Of a stretch of DNA of 64,000 nt, positions 17,869 through 26,648 are shown piece after piece. A program made the position numbers and the translations under genes. The stretch's first letter is position 1. Each line of letters begins with the position of its first letter. The stretch comes from Saprospiraceae bacterium (GTDB taxonomy: Bacteria; Bacteroidota; Bacteroidia; Chitinophagales; Saprospiraceae), in assembly GCA_016714025.1 (NCBI GenBank), contig JADJOB010000001.1:124001-188000 (forward strand). The letters run 5' to 3'. The notes under the pieces are model-generated. The model was given only the letters and a program-made list of their open reading frames with translations, was not told the DNA's origin and did no database searches.

Positions 17869-18912
17869 ATGACTGAAAAACATAGAGTTGTTGGAGTTAT
17901 AGGTGCAGGAAGTTTCGGCACGACAATCGCTACTTTGCTTGCGCACAATACCGATGTAATCATATATGCCCGAAAGAAAGAAATCGTTGATAAAATCAAT
18001 CAACAACACAGTAATTTAAATGTCAATCTGGATGTTCGCATTCGGGCTACCCAATCCTTTGAAGAAATCTGTGCAGAAACAAAGATTATTTTTCCTGTGG
18101 TGCCTTCAGAAAATTTTCGGGAAACTTGCAGCAACATGGCGGCTTATCTTACACCTGCCCATATTTTGATTCATGCTACAAAAGGATTAGATATTGCAGG
18201 CATTCCAATTGCGAATTTGGCCATGGTAAATATTTCCAGAAAAAATATTCACACCATGAGTGAGGTAATCAGACAAGAGACCTCTGTGATTCGGGTTGGT
18301 TGTCTGGCAGGCCCAAATCTTTATCGGGAAATCCTTGACAAACAACCGGCCGCATCTGTGATTGCAAGCGAATACGATGAAGTGATCAAAGCGGGATCAG
18401 ATGTATTAGGAAGCCGACTATTTTATGTTTTCGGATCCTATGATTTGGTAGGAGCTGAAATGGCCGGAGCCCTTAAAAATATTATAGCACTAGGTTCCGG
18501 AATGTTGGCAGGAAAAGGACTTGGTAAGAATCTTGAAGCTATGTTGATTACCCGTGGATTACGTGAAATGATTGAATTGGGAAGAAGTGTAGGTGCAACT
18601 TCACGATCCTTTTTAGGGACGGCAGGAATTGGTGACCTGATTGCCACCGCAACCAGCACCAAAAGTAGAAATTTTAGTTTCGGTTACCGACTGGGCAAAG
18701 GCGAAAAACTCCAGGAAATTATACAATCCATGGATGAAGTAGTAGAGGGTGTGCGTACAGTTCGCATAGCAAACCAATTGGCCAAACATTATCACCTAAG
18801 ACTTCCGATTATCAATATGATTTATAGTGTTGTGTATGACAATTTGGATCTTGAAAAAGCAATTCAATTTCTGATGCGATATCCGTATTTGCCGGATGTC
18901 GATTTTGTTTAA
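17869..18912 (+). CDS. gpsA: NAD(P)-dependent glycerol-3-phosphate dehydrogenase
   Basis: Converts dihydroxyacetone phosphate to sn-glycerol-3-phosphate for phospholipid synthesis. The N-terminal Rossmann motif GAGSFGTTIA, the ATKGLD segment, and the C-terminal domain with the catalytic Lys in GALKNIIALGSGM and the TAGIGDLIATATS motif are all present. The length of 347 aa is normal. Probably last gene of the yidC-DUF6438-gpsA operon. Confidence 0.96.
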   Translation: MTEKHRVVGVIGAGSFGTTIATLLAHNTDVIIYARKKEIVDKINQQHSNLNVNLDVRIRATQSFEEICAETKIIFPVVPSENFRETCSNMAAYLTPAHILIHATKGLDIAGIPIANLAMVNISRKNIHTMSEVIRQETSVIRVGCLAGPNLYREILDKQPAASVIASEYDEVIKAGSDVLGSRLFYVFGSYDLVGAEMAGALKNIIALGSGMLAGKGLGKNLEAMLITRGLREMIELGRSVGATSRSFLGTAGIGDLIATATSTKSRNFSFGYRLGKGEKLQEIIQSMDEVVEGVRTVRIANQLAKHYHLRLPIINMIYSVVYDNLDLEKAIQFLMRYPYLPDVDFV

Positions 18913-18974
18913 CTGCTTGTCGACGATATGCGTATATTTATAGGTATAAATCCCATTTTTAATCTGATTAGCAA

Positions 18975-18982
18975 TACTTTTG
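18975..18982 (+). promoter_or_regulatory. Candidate -7 promoter element
   Basis: TACTTTTG matches TAnnTTTG 33 bp upstream of the ATG at 19015, in the 102-bp gap after gpsA. Confidence 0.4.
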
Positions 18983-19014
18983 TTTATAATTTAAATTCAT
19001 ATAATTAAGAAATT

Positions 19015-20034
19015 ATGGCAGCAATTAATCCAGGTCCCGGAATGGAAAAACCAAAAGGCTTTTGGAGTAAACCCGAAGGTGTTACAGGCACTGTGGTACT
19101 AGCAGGCTTATTAATAGGTGGTGGAGCAATTTTATATAAATACCTTCCTTATTTAATCAGCCTGACTCAAAACATGGTTTACCTGGCCGGAATGTTGTTG
19201 GTTTTAGGAGCCATCATTTATATGGTTCTTGATCCACGCATGCGTACCTTAATAGGCTACATGTATAAAAGCATCATGCGATGGATAACCGGAATCTTTG
19301 TAACCATTGATCCAATTGGCATCTTAAAAAATTACATCAGCGATCTTGAAAACAATTTGTCTAAAATGAGCGAACAAATTGGTGTGCTGAAAGGGCAAAT
19401 AAAAAAACTCCAAAACAATGTTTCTGAAAATTCAAAAGAAATAGAAACCCAACTTCGTATGGCTCAGGTTGCAAGGACTCAAAATCTCGAAGCCCAAATG
19501 GTATTATCAACCCGAAAAGCAGCTCGTCTGCAGGAAACGAATGAGAAATACAATCATTTGTTAAGCAAAATGGATATTCTCAATAAGGTATTAATTAAAA
19601 TGTACCAAAATTCAGAAATATTATTGGCAGACACCAGAGATCAGGTTAATTTAAAAGAGCAAGAGCGAAAAGCGATTCGTGCTTCACACAGCGCCATGAA
19701 ATCTGCAATGAATGTGATCAGTGGAAATACCGATCAACGCGTATTATTTGATCAGGCTCTTGAACACATTGCAGATGATGTAGCGTACAAGGTAGGAGAA
19801 ATGGAACGCTTTATGGAATTGTCAGAGAACTTTATGAACAGTGTTGATTTGCAAAATGGCGTATTTGAGGAAGAAGGATTAAAGATGTTGCAAGATTATG
19901 ATGAAAAGAGTAAGCTGCTCTTTATGGGAGGGAAAGATGATAAATTTAAAATGGACAGTAAAATCCCAGAACGTGTAGTCGTGGATCGAAAAGATTCAGA
20001 ATCCAACTCATACGATGGGATTTTCAATAAATAG
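19015..20034 (+). CDS. Membrane-anchored long coiled-coil protein with PspA-like layout
   Basis: A 339-aa protein of no family I can name. Two TM helices (about 26-46 and 53-72) are followed by a short amphipathic stretch and then, from DPIGILKNYISDLE (about 101), a long helical coiled coil to about residue 290 with few Pro or Gly. The start of this helical part resembles PspA/IM30 proteins, which begin their coiled coil with a DPxxxL...xIxDLExxL-like segment. PspA itself has no TM helices, so this would be a membrane-tethered relative or an analogue. The short gap to the next gene (29 bp) suggests the two work together. Confidence 0.6.
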   Translation: MAAINPGPGMEKPKGFWSKPEGVTGTVVLAGLLIGGGAILYKYLPYLISLTQNMVYLAGMLLVLGAIIYMVLDPRMRTLIGYMYKSIMRWITGIFVTIDPIGILKNYISDLENNLSKMSEQIGVLKGQIKKLQNNVSENSKEIETQLRMAQVARTQNLEAQMVLSTRKAARLQETNEKYNHLLSKMDILNKVLIKMYQNSEILLADTRDQVNLKEQERKAIRASHSAMKSAMNVISGNTDQRVLFDQALEHIADDVAYKVGEMERFMELSENFMNSVDLQNGVFEEEGLKMLQDYDEKSKLLFMGGKDDKFKMDSKIPERVVVDRKDSESNSYDGIFNK

Positions 20035-20063
20035 ATTTTTTTTGTTTAGGATTAATTAATATT

Positions 20064-20585
20064 ATGCTATTGTATCTTGGTATTATTTGTGTTTTAGGCG
20101 GTGTTTATTTTTTATTGAGCAACTTCAAAATCATCCATAAAGATGTTGTTTCAAAAAAACCAATCGAAGCACAAAAAGTGGACAATTTTATTGTGCGCAC
20201 TTTATCCATTTTACTTTGCTGCTTAGGGCTTTATTTAATCTGGCCAGAAAAACAAAATCCAGTGCCTGTGCCGGTTCAGACATCAGATACTCCTAAAAAA
20301 GTTTACGTTTGGGAACAAAGTGCACGAGACGCATTAACGAAACAATGTCTTGAAAATGGCAAAAGGACCGCCGAGGCATATCCACAGCTTGTGAATGATT
20401 ATTGCAGCTGTGCCACAGATCGAATTACTGAAGCTATGAGCCCGGAAGAATACACACAAATTATTTCAAAATCAAAGGAAGAACAGGCAGCCAGCATACG
20501 TCCTCTTGTGCAATCTTGTGTGGATATTTTAACCAGATTGATTCAATTAAGCGAAGAGTCAAAAGAAGATCCTAAAAAAAATTAG
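20064..20585 (+). CDS. Small two-TM protein with Cys-pattern C-terminal domain
   Basis: A 173-aa protein with two TM helices (about 1-17 and 47-65) and a soluble C-terminal domain (about 90-165) with a Cys pattern: CLENG at its start, YCSCATDRI in the middle and VQSCVDI near the end. Four Cys at these spacings could form two disulfides or a metal site. Similar helical CxC domains are common in exported proteins of unknown function. Probably co-transcribed with the coiled-coil protein before it. The 3' end overlaps the convergent miaE by four bases. Confidence 0.6.
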   Translation: MLLYLGIICVLGGVYFLLSNFKIIHKDVVSKKPIEAQKVDNFIVRTLSILLCCLGLYLIWPEKQNPVPVPVQTSDTPKKVYVWEQSARDALTKQCLENGKRTAEAYPQLVNDYCSCATDRITEAMSPEEYTQIISKSKEEQAASIRPLVQSCVDILTRLIQLSEESKEDPKKN

Positions 20586-21187
20586 TGCATTCGGTCCCCT
20601 CTGACATTTAATCCTTTTATTAAATTGGCTTCAAACTGAAGGAATTCTTGCCATCGTATCCGGATAAACTCTTTGTCTGAATACAATTCAGCCAATTCAA
20701 GAAACATCTTGTAATGACCCGCTTCAGACACCATAAAATGGTAATAAAATTCCTGTAGCTGGGGATCTTGCAATTCTAAAGATAATAAGCGAAATCGCTC
20801 ACAACTTCTGGCTTCAATCAAAGCGCAACAAAGCAATTGTTCAACAAGTCTTCCATTTCTTGATCCTCCTTTTTTTAGAAAGCCCAACAAACCATGAACG
20901 TATTCATCTTTTCGTTGAAAGCCCAGTTTTAAATTTCGTTTTTTTAGTTCGGCGATCACCATTCGAAAATGCCCCCATTCTTCTGTTACAACCGGTGATA
21001 CTTTTTCCACTAACTGTTCTTTGTCAGGGTATTGTTGAACTAATGAGATGCAGGAACTCGCAGCTTTTTGTTCGCAATATGCATGATCTGTAAGGATATC
21101 CTCTAAAGACATTGAGGCAAGATCTGTCCATCTTGGGTCAGTTGGCAAATGCAAACCCAATTTAGTTAGCTCCTTTTTTTGAGACAT
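20582..21187 (-). CDS. miaE: tRNA-(ms2io6A)-hydroxylase-like di-iron protein
   Basis: A 201-aa ferritin-like four-helix protein. It has the iron ligands expected of MiaE: Glu in YCEQKAASSC, ExxH in EEWGHFRMV, Glu in IEARSCERF, and a second ExxH in SEAGHYKMF. MiaE hydroxylates the isopentenyl group of 2-methylthio-N6-isopentenyladenosine at position 37 of tRNAs. The length matches the family. The upstream gene ends 22 bp inside it, indicating an operon. Confidence 0.88.
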   Translation of the reverse strand: MSQKKELTKLGLHLPTDPRWTDLASMSLEDILTDHAYCEQKAASSCISLVQQYPDKEQLVEKVSPVVTEEWGHFRMVIAELKKRNLKLGFQRKDEYVHGLLGFLKKGGSRNGRLVEQLLCCALIEARSCERFRLLSLELQDPQLQEFYYHFMVSEAGHYKMFLELAELYSDKEFIRIRWQEFLQFEANLIKGLNVRGDRMH

Positions 21188-22152
21188 TCAAGCAAGTTTT
21201 TGAGAACATCCAAATAAATTATTTCAAAACGATCGGCTCCATTGGTCCAAATAATTGTAAATGCATCAACTTCATTTTTAGACAAATAATTTAGATCTTC
21301 TTTATCCAGTTTGTATTGAATTGTGATCAGCGTATTTCCAGTTCCTGCTTCGATTTCAGATGTATTTAATGCAAATGTTTCTAAATAAATAAAATCTCCA
21401 TTTAAAAAGTCCAGACGTGCTGGATTTGAAGGATCGATACTCCCATAAATCTGTGAAGCTTTTGGTGAATGTAAAACAAACTTCAATTCCAGGTAATACT
21501 TCTTCTTGACTTCAATAAACCTGGCAAAACATTCTAAAAAATCTTGTTCCTTAAAATAACTACTTATCCTTGGATCTGTGTATTCAAAAAAACTGGAATA
21601 TTCATTTGCCCAGATTGAACCCTCTTCGTTTTGAGTAAGCTGACAAGGCGAATCAAGAATCTGATCGTAGACCTTATTTGAAGCATGTGGGATTTCTTTA
21701 TTTTTTAATACCTTAAACTCAGCACCAGAAGGTAGCTGCATTTTTTCGAGTGAAGAAAGTGCTTTGTTAATTCTCTTCAAGCTGATTTGTGCATCTGGAT
21801 CTCTTTTATAAATGAGTTTTCTGGAATCGGATAATAGCATCAGATAAGCTTGTTCAAGCTTAGATAGATTTGCTGCCTTCAGGTTCAACTGTTTCAAGTT
21901 TTTATCCAATGCCGCTTTTTGTTTTTTAGATAGTTGCGAATCAACCAGTTGCGCACGAATTTGTTCTTGTGTTATGTTCAGTTCGTGCTGTTGGTTTCTC
22001 GTTTGATAAATCCCGGCAATTAAACGTGTTTCCAGGCGGCTAAGCGAGTCGCCGGAACAAGCTGATGCATAAAGATTGCCGTAAAATCCAAGGCTTAAAA
22101 AAAAGGCTATTTTAAAATAGAAACACTTAAAATAAAGATACTTTGAAAGCAC
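21166..22152 (-). CDS. Exported protein of unknown function upstream of miaE
   Basis: Not recognised. The mature part has an N-terminal helical, probably coiled-coil segment with many Gln, Lys and Leu residues, then a C-terminal beta-rich domain of about 170 residues. The signal segment is FFLSLGFYGNLYASA-C. Start uncertain: the only ATG is at 22245, which would overlap the start codon of the divergent peptidase gene. I prefer the GTG at 22152, just in front of the signal peptide and 21 bp after a TAATTTTG element. Overlaps miaE by 22 bp at its end. Confidence 0.6.
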   Translation of the reverse strand: MLSKYLYFKCFYFKIAFFLSLGFYGNLYASACSGDSLSRLETRLIAGIYQTRNQQHELNITQEQIRAQLVDSQLSKKQKAALDKNLKQLNLKAANLSKLEQAYLMLLSDSRKLIYKRDPDAQISLKRINKALSSLEKMQLPSGAEFKVLKNKEIPHASNKVYDQILDSPCQLTQNEEGSIWANEYSSFFEYTDPRISSYFKEQDFLECFARFIEVKKKYYLELKFVLHSPKASQIYGSIDPSNPARLDFLNGDFIYLETFALNTSEIEAGTGNTLITIQYKLDKEDLNYLSKNEVDAFTIIWTNGADRFEIIYLDVLKNLLECLKKRS

Positions 22153-22172
22153 ATTAACGATTGAAATTAATA

Positions 22173-22180
22173 CAAAATTA
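22173..22180 (-). promoter_or_regulatory. Candidate -7 element for the gene upstream of miaE
   Basis: TAATTTTG on the minus strand, 21 bp upstream of the preferred GTG at 22152. Together with the + strand element at 22203 it forms a compact divergent promoter region. Confidence 0.4.
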
Positions 22181-22202
22181 GTGAAAGATCCCTGTAATCC
22201 TG

Positions 22203-22210
22203 TAATTTTG
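22203..22210 (+). promoter_or_regulatory. Candidate -7 element of the prolyl oligopeptidase operon
   Basis: TAATTTTG (TAnnTTTG) 34 bp upstream of the ATG at 22244. It lies downstream of the alternative start at 22181, which argues against that longer form. Confidence 0.4.
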
Positions 22211-22243
22211 GCCTCTCTTTTCGAAAACAACAAGCATTTAAGC

Positions 22244-24397
22244 ATGAAAAGGAATTTTTTTTATACAAGCATGGTGATTATGATTGGACTATTTGGTGCC
22301 TGTAAACAGCAAACTGCCCATTCTGGCCCTGAGGCTTCTGAAACAAAACTAAGTTATCCTGAAACCAGAATGGACACGGTTTTTGATAATTATTTTGGAA
22401 ATAAAATCGTCGATCCATACAGGTGGCTTGAAGATGATCATTCATCTGAAACGATGGAATGGGTAAAATCACAAAATCAATTAACATTTTCAGTATTGGA
22501 TAAAATTCCTTTCCGAAATGATTTAAGAAAACACATTGAAGGTCTATTTGATTATGCTAAATACAGCATACCAGAAAAAAAATCCGGTAGCTATTTTTTG
22601 TTTAAAAACAATGGACTTCAAAATCAGGATGTACTTTATCGCACCAATAACCTGAAAGACAGTTTGCAACTCGTATTGGATCCCAATACACTTTCCAAAG
22701 ATGGAACCGTTGCATTGAGCGGTCATAGTTTTTCTAAAAATGGGAAATACATGGCCTGTTTAATTTCAGAAGGTGGTTCTGATTGGACTAAAATAGTGGT
22801 GAAAGATTTAGATCAAAATAAAGATTTAACCGATACAATCGATTGGGTTAAATTTAGTGGAGCATCATGGAAAGATGATGGTTTTTATTACAGTCGATAT
22901 CCTGAACCCAAAGGCACCGGTGCCTTGTCAGCAAAAAATGAAAATCACAGTGTTTACTTTCACAAATTGGGCAGCCCTCAATCTGCTGATGCGCTAATTT
23001 ACAATGATCCTAAAAATCCGCTGCGCAACTCGTATGCGAGCCTGACGGATGATGAACGCTTTTTAATATTGAGTTCATCAGAATCCACCAGTGGCAATTC
23101 ATTGGCAATAAAAGATCTTGCGAAAAAAAATAGTGCATTTCAATGGTTGGTTAAAACTTTTGAAAGCGACTACAATGTCATTGGAAACTCCGGAGATACT
23201 TTATTTATTCATACCAATCACGAAACTCCTAATTGGAAGGTGTTTGCTGTTTCTATGAAAACTCCAACAGCCGACAAATGGTTTCCAATAATTTCAGAAT
23301 CAAAAGATGTATTGCAATCTGTCAATTTGATTGGTGGCAAACTGGTTGCCGTGTATATGCACAATGCAACAAGTGTGGTTAAGGTATTTGATCTCAATGG
23401 GAAAGAATTAAAAGAATTGCAATTGCCGGAATTAGGAACAATCGGAGGTTTTAGTGGCGAGCAAGATGATCCCGAAGCATTTTATTCATTCTCCTCTTTC
23501 ATTAGACCAAACTCAATTTATAGATTGGATTTGAATACGTATGAATCCACTTTGCAATATACTTCTGAAATTGCGGGTTATAATCCAGAACTGTATACTA
23601 CGGAACAAGTATGGTTCAAAAGCAAAGATGGCACATCAGTTCCGATGTTTATCACTCATAAAAAAGATTTTAAAAAAGAAAGCAAAGCCCCTTGTTTGTT
23701 GTATGCGTATGGTGGTTTTGATATTTCATTAACTCCTTCGTTTGCAGTTTCCCGTTTGCCTATTTTAGAAAACAATGGACTTTATGTTGTTGCCAATTTA
23801 AGAGGTGGAGGAGAGTTTGGTAAAAACTGGCATGAAGCAGGAACCAAAGAGCGCAAACAAAATGTATTTGACGATTTTGCAGCCGCTGCTGATTATTTAG
23901 TATCTGAAAAATATACAGACCGCGACCATTTAGCAATTCAAGGCGGATCCAATGGCGGTTTGTTAATTGGTGCAACGATAACTCAAAGACCCGATATTTG
24001 CAAAGTTGCCTTTCCCGCTGTTGGGGTTTTGGATATGTTGCGTTATCATAAGTTTACCATTGGTTGGGCCTGGGCTGCTGATTACGGTACCAGTGATACA
24101 AAAGAAGGATTTGATTATTTGATCAAGTATTCACCGTTGCATAATGCCAAGCCGGCTGCTTATCCAGCAACCATGATTACTACTGCAGATCACGATGACC
24201 GGGTTGTTCCAGCCCACTCTTTTAAGTTTGCTGCGGCTATGCAAAAAGCACAGCAAGGCAATTTACCGATGTTAATCCGAATTGATGTCAGTGCAGGTCA
24301 TGGCGCAGGAAAACCCACATCAAAGCGAATTGATGAAGCTGCAGATATATTAAGCTTTATGTTTTCTCAAATGAAGATTACACCTCAATTAAAATAA
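22244..24397 (+). CDS. Prolyl oligopeptidase family serine peptidase (S9A), lipoprotein
   Basis: A 717-aa peptidase cleaving after proline in short peptides. An N-terminal lipoprotein signal (GLFGAC-KQQ) is followed by the S9A N-terminal segment (YRWLEDDHSSE), a seven-bladed propeller, and the alpha/beta-hydrolase domain with Ser in QGGSNGGLL, Asp in DHDDRVVPAHS and His in SAGHGAGKP. I chose the ATG at 22244 because it begins a proper lipoprotein signal peptide; the longer frame from 22181 would destroy it. First of three genes (S9A, M20 dipeptidase, FKBP) for extracytoplasmic peptide breakdown. Confidence 0.95.
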   Translation: MKRNFFYTSMVIMIGLFGACKQQTAHSGPEASETKLSYPETRMDTVFDNYFGNKIVDPYRWLEDDHSSETMEWVKSQNQLTFSVLDKIPFRNDLRKHIEGLFDYAKYSIPEKKSGSYFLFKNNGLQNQDVLYRTNNLKDSLQLVLDPNTLSKDGTVALSGHSFSKNGKYMACLISEGGSDWTKIVVKDLDQNKDLTDTIDWVKFSGASWKDDGFYYSRYPEPKGTGALSAKNENHSVYFHKLGSPQSADALIYNDPKNPLRNSYASLTDDERFLILSSSESTSGNSLAIKDLAKKNSAFQWLVKTFESDYNVIGNSGDTLFIHTNHETPNWKVFAVSMKTPTADKWFPIISESKDVLQSVNLIGGKLVAVYMHNATSVVKVFDLNGKELKELQLPELGTIGGFSGEQDDPEAFYSFSSFIRPNSIYRLDLNTYESTLQYTSEIAGYNPELYTTEQVWFKSKDGTSVPMFITHKKDFKKESKAPCLLYAYGGFDISLTPSFAVSRLPILENNGLYVVANLRGGGEFGKNWHEAGTKERKQNVFDDFAAAADYLVSEKYTDRDHLAIQGGSNGGLLIGATITQRPDICKVAFPAVGVLDMLRYHKFTIGWAWAADYGTSDTKEGFDYLIKYSPLHNAKPAAYPATMITTADHDDRVVPAHSFKFAAAMQKAQQGNLPMLIRIDVSAGHGAGKPTSKRIDEAADILSFMFSQMKITPQLK

Positions 24398-24438
24398 ATT
24401 AAATTAATTAACGTTTAAACCTATTAAAATAAAATAAT

Positions 24439-25809
24439 ATGAACGCAAATCAATATTTAGAATCAAATAAACAACGCTTTTTAGATGAATTGCTGGAGCT
24501 TTTAAAAATCCCATCTGTAAGTGCAGATTCAAAACATAATGAAGATACCAAACGGTGTGCAGAAGCAGTAAAACAAGCTTTGTTAGACGCTGGTTGTGAT
24601 AAAGCTGAAATTTGTAAAACCAAAGGACATCCGGTTGTCCTTGCTGAGAAAATAATTGACCCAAAATTGCCAACCGTTTTGACCTATGGTCATTATGACG
24701 TGCAACCACCCGACCCACTCAATTTGTGGACAAGTGGCCCTTTTGAACCGGTTGTGAAAGATGGAAATATTTATGCGCGTGGAGCCTGCGATGATAAAGG
24801 ACAGGTATTTATGCATGTGAAAGCACTGGAATGCATGGTTAAAACCAATAGTCTTCCTTGCAATGTCAAATTTATTATTGAAGGAGAAGAAGAAGTTGGT
24901 AGTGCAAACCTCGACAAATTTTTAAAAGCAAATAAAGAGAAACTCGCTGCAGATATTGTATTAGTGAGTGATACCTCCATGATCAGTATGGAAAACCCTT
25001 CAATTGAAACCGGATTGCGTGGTTTAACCTATATGGAAGTTGAAGTTACCGGACCGAATCGCGATTTACATTCTGGTGTTTATGGAGGCGCGGTTGCCAA
25101 CCCAATCACAATACTTGCAAAAATGATTGCATCCCTGCACGATAAAAACAACAAAGTCAAAGTACGCGGTTTTTATAGAGATGTTATTGAAATGACCCCA
25201 GAAGAACGTAAAGAATTAAACAAAGCACCTTTTAATTTAGAAGAATATAAAAAGGATCTAAATATTCAGGAAGTTTGGGGTGAAGATGGATATACCACAT
25301 TAGAGCGCACCGGGATTCGCCCAACATTGGAACTAAATGGTATTTGGGGAGGTTATACCGGCGAAGGTGCTAAAACGGTTTTGCCATCAAAAGCGTATGC
25401 AAAAATTTCTATGCGTTTAGTACCTAATCAAAAATCAAAAAAGATAGCTAAACAATTTGAAAAACATTTCATGAAAATTGCACCTCCTTATGTAACTGTC
25501 AAGGTAACTGAATTGCATGGAGGCGAAGCTGCTGTTACACCAACAGATAGTGCGGCTTATAAAGCAGCTGCAAAAGCCATTGAAACAACTTTTGGTAAAA
25601 AACCAATCCCAACCAGAGGTGGAGGCAGTATTCCAATCGTAGCGCTGTTTGAAAAAGTATTGGGAATTAAAACAGTTTTAATGGGTTTTGGATTGGATTC
25701 AGATAATATACATTCACCAAATGAAAAGTTTGGTTTGTTCAATTTTTATAAAGGCATTGAAACCATTCCGCATTTTTACAAGAATTATTCAGAAACAAAA
25801 AAGAGCTAA
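24439..25809 (+). CDS. M20-family dipeptidase
   Basis: A 456-aa zinc metallopeptidase of the M20/M25/M40 family (dipeptidase/CNDP-like branch). Metal ligands are visible: His in TYGHYDVQPP, bridging Asp in GACDDKG, the Glu pair in EGEEEVGS, Asp in LVSDTS, and His in DNIHSPNE. The lid or dimerisation domain is recognised by DLHSGVYGG. No signal peptide, so cytoplasmic. It would hydrolyse dipeptides released by the upstream oligopeptidase. 41 bp after it and 7 bp before the FKBP gene. Confidence 0.93.
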   Translation: MNANQYLESNKQRFLDELLELLKIPSVSADSKHNEDTKRCAEAVKQALLDAGCDKAEICKTKGHPVVLAEKIIDPKLPTVLTYGHYDVQPPDPLNLWTSGPFEPVVKDGNIYARGACDDKGQVFMHVKALECMVKTNSLPCNVKFIIEGEEEVGSANLDKFLKANKEKLAADIVLVSDTSMISMENPSIETGLRGLTYMEVEVTGPNRDLHSGVYGGAVANPITILAKMIASLHDKNNKVKVRGFYRDVIEMTPEERKELNKAPFNLEEYKKDLNIQEVWGEDGYTTLERTGIRPTLELNGIWGGYTGEGAKTVLPSKAYAKISMRLVPNQKSKKIAKQFEKHFMKIAPPYVTVKVTELHGGEAAVTPTDSAAYKAAAKAIETTFGKKPIPTRGGGSIPIVALFEKVLGIKTVLMGFGLDSDNIHSPNEKFGLFNFYKGIETIPHFYKNYSETKKS

Positions 25810-25816
25810 TCGTATA

Positions 25817-26479
25817 ATGAAAACATTAAACAACATTTTAATTTTTAGCATGATTTCATGCTTAAGCCTTCAAGCACAAAAAAACAAATCAAACATGGAT
25901 TCTCTCAGTTACAGTATCGGTATTTTATTTGGAAACAGTCTTAAACAACAAGGTCTTGATAAAGTCAATTCAAAAGATTTATCTGATGGATTGGAAGCAG
26001 TTTTAAATAACAAACCCACAAGCATCACAAAAGAACAGGCAACTCAGATCTACTCTCAGGCAATGTCTGCCATAGCAGCTAAAAAGAATGCAGGGGCCAA
26101 AGAAGAAGGAGAAAAATTTCTATCCGAGAATAAAAAACGTTCCGGAGTGATGACTACAGCCAGTGGACTTCAATATGAAGTGATTAAAATGGGTGACGGT
26201 GCCAAGCCTGGTCCAACAGCAAAAGTTAAAGCCCACTATCATGGCACACTCATCGACGGTACGGTATTTGACAGCAGCGTCGAACGTGGCGAACCGATTA
26301 GCTTACCAGTAAATGGCGTTATTGCCGGTTGGCAGGAAGCACTGCAATTGATGAATGTAGGATCAAAATACAAATTATACATTCCATACAATCTGGCATA
26401 TGGTGAACAAGGTGCCGGAGCAGATATCAAACCATTTTCTGCATTGATTTTTGAAGTAGAATTATTGGGGATCGAATAA
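25817..26479 (+). CDS. FKBP-type peptidyl-prolyl isomerase, periplasmic
   Basis: A 220-aa FkpA/Mip-like protein: signal peptide (about 1-20), an N-terminal helical dimerisation domain (about 28-105, SYSIGILFGNSLKQQG) and a C-terminal FKBP domain (about 115-220, with VKAHYHGTLIDGTVFDSS, PVNGVIAGWQEALQLM and YGEQGAG). Catalyses cis-trans isomerisation of prolyl bonds in exported proteins. The start at 25817 follows the dipeptidase by 7 bp and gives a normal signal sequence; a longer in-frame ORF from 25688 overlaps the dipeptidase and was rejected. Confidence 0.93.
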   Translation: MKTLNNILIFSMISCLSLQAQKNKSNMDSLSYSIGILFGNSLKQQGLDKVNSKDLSDGLEAVLNNKPTSITKEQATQIYSQAMSAIAAKKNAGAKEEGEKFLSENKKRSGVMTTASGLQYEVIKMGDGAKPGPTAKVKAHYHGTLIDGTVFDSSVERGEPISLPVNGVIAGWQEALQLMNVGSKYKLYIPYNLAYGEQGAGADIKPFSALIFEVELLGIE

Positions 26480-26534
26480 ATTCCAATTTTTGCCAAATGT
26501 TCTCTTTTGAGAGAACCCATATTGCAATAATTAA

Positions 26535-26583
26535 TTAATGGCTGTATCGTGTAGTTAAACTTAAAGCACGATACAGCCATTAA
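26535..26583. repeat. Perfect 17-bp inverted repeat (hairpin) before trmD
   Basis: The arms at 26535-26551 and 26567-26583 (TTAATGGCTGTATCGTG and its exact complement) flank a 15-nt loop. A smaller palindrome, GTTCTC / GAGAAC, lies at 26499-26516. Neither has a proper T run, so these could be weak terminators or protein-binding sites rather than classical terminators. Confidence 0.7.
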
Positions 26584-26591
26584 AATTTGAA

Positions 26592-26599
26592 TATCTTTG
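26592..26599 (+). promoter_or_regulatory. Candidate -7 promoter element of trmD
   Basis: TATCTTTG (TAnnTTTG), 50 bp upstream of the trmD ATG and directly after the long inverted repeat. Confidence 0.4.
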
Positions 26600-26648
26600 A
26601 TTTGATTAATAGGCGCCCGGTGAGAAACCTATTATTTAAGCTGTCAAC

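Noticed and set aside
22181..22243. N-terminal extension of the prolyl oligopeptidase
   Set aside because: It would precede a proper lipoprotein signal peptide and start before a -7 element; the ATG at 22244 is better.
25688..25816. 43-codon extension of the FKBP gene
   Set aside because: It overlaps the dipeptidase gene in another frame and lacks a signal peptide; the start at 25817 is better.
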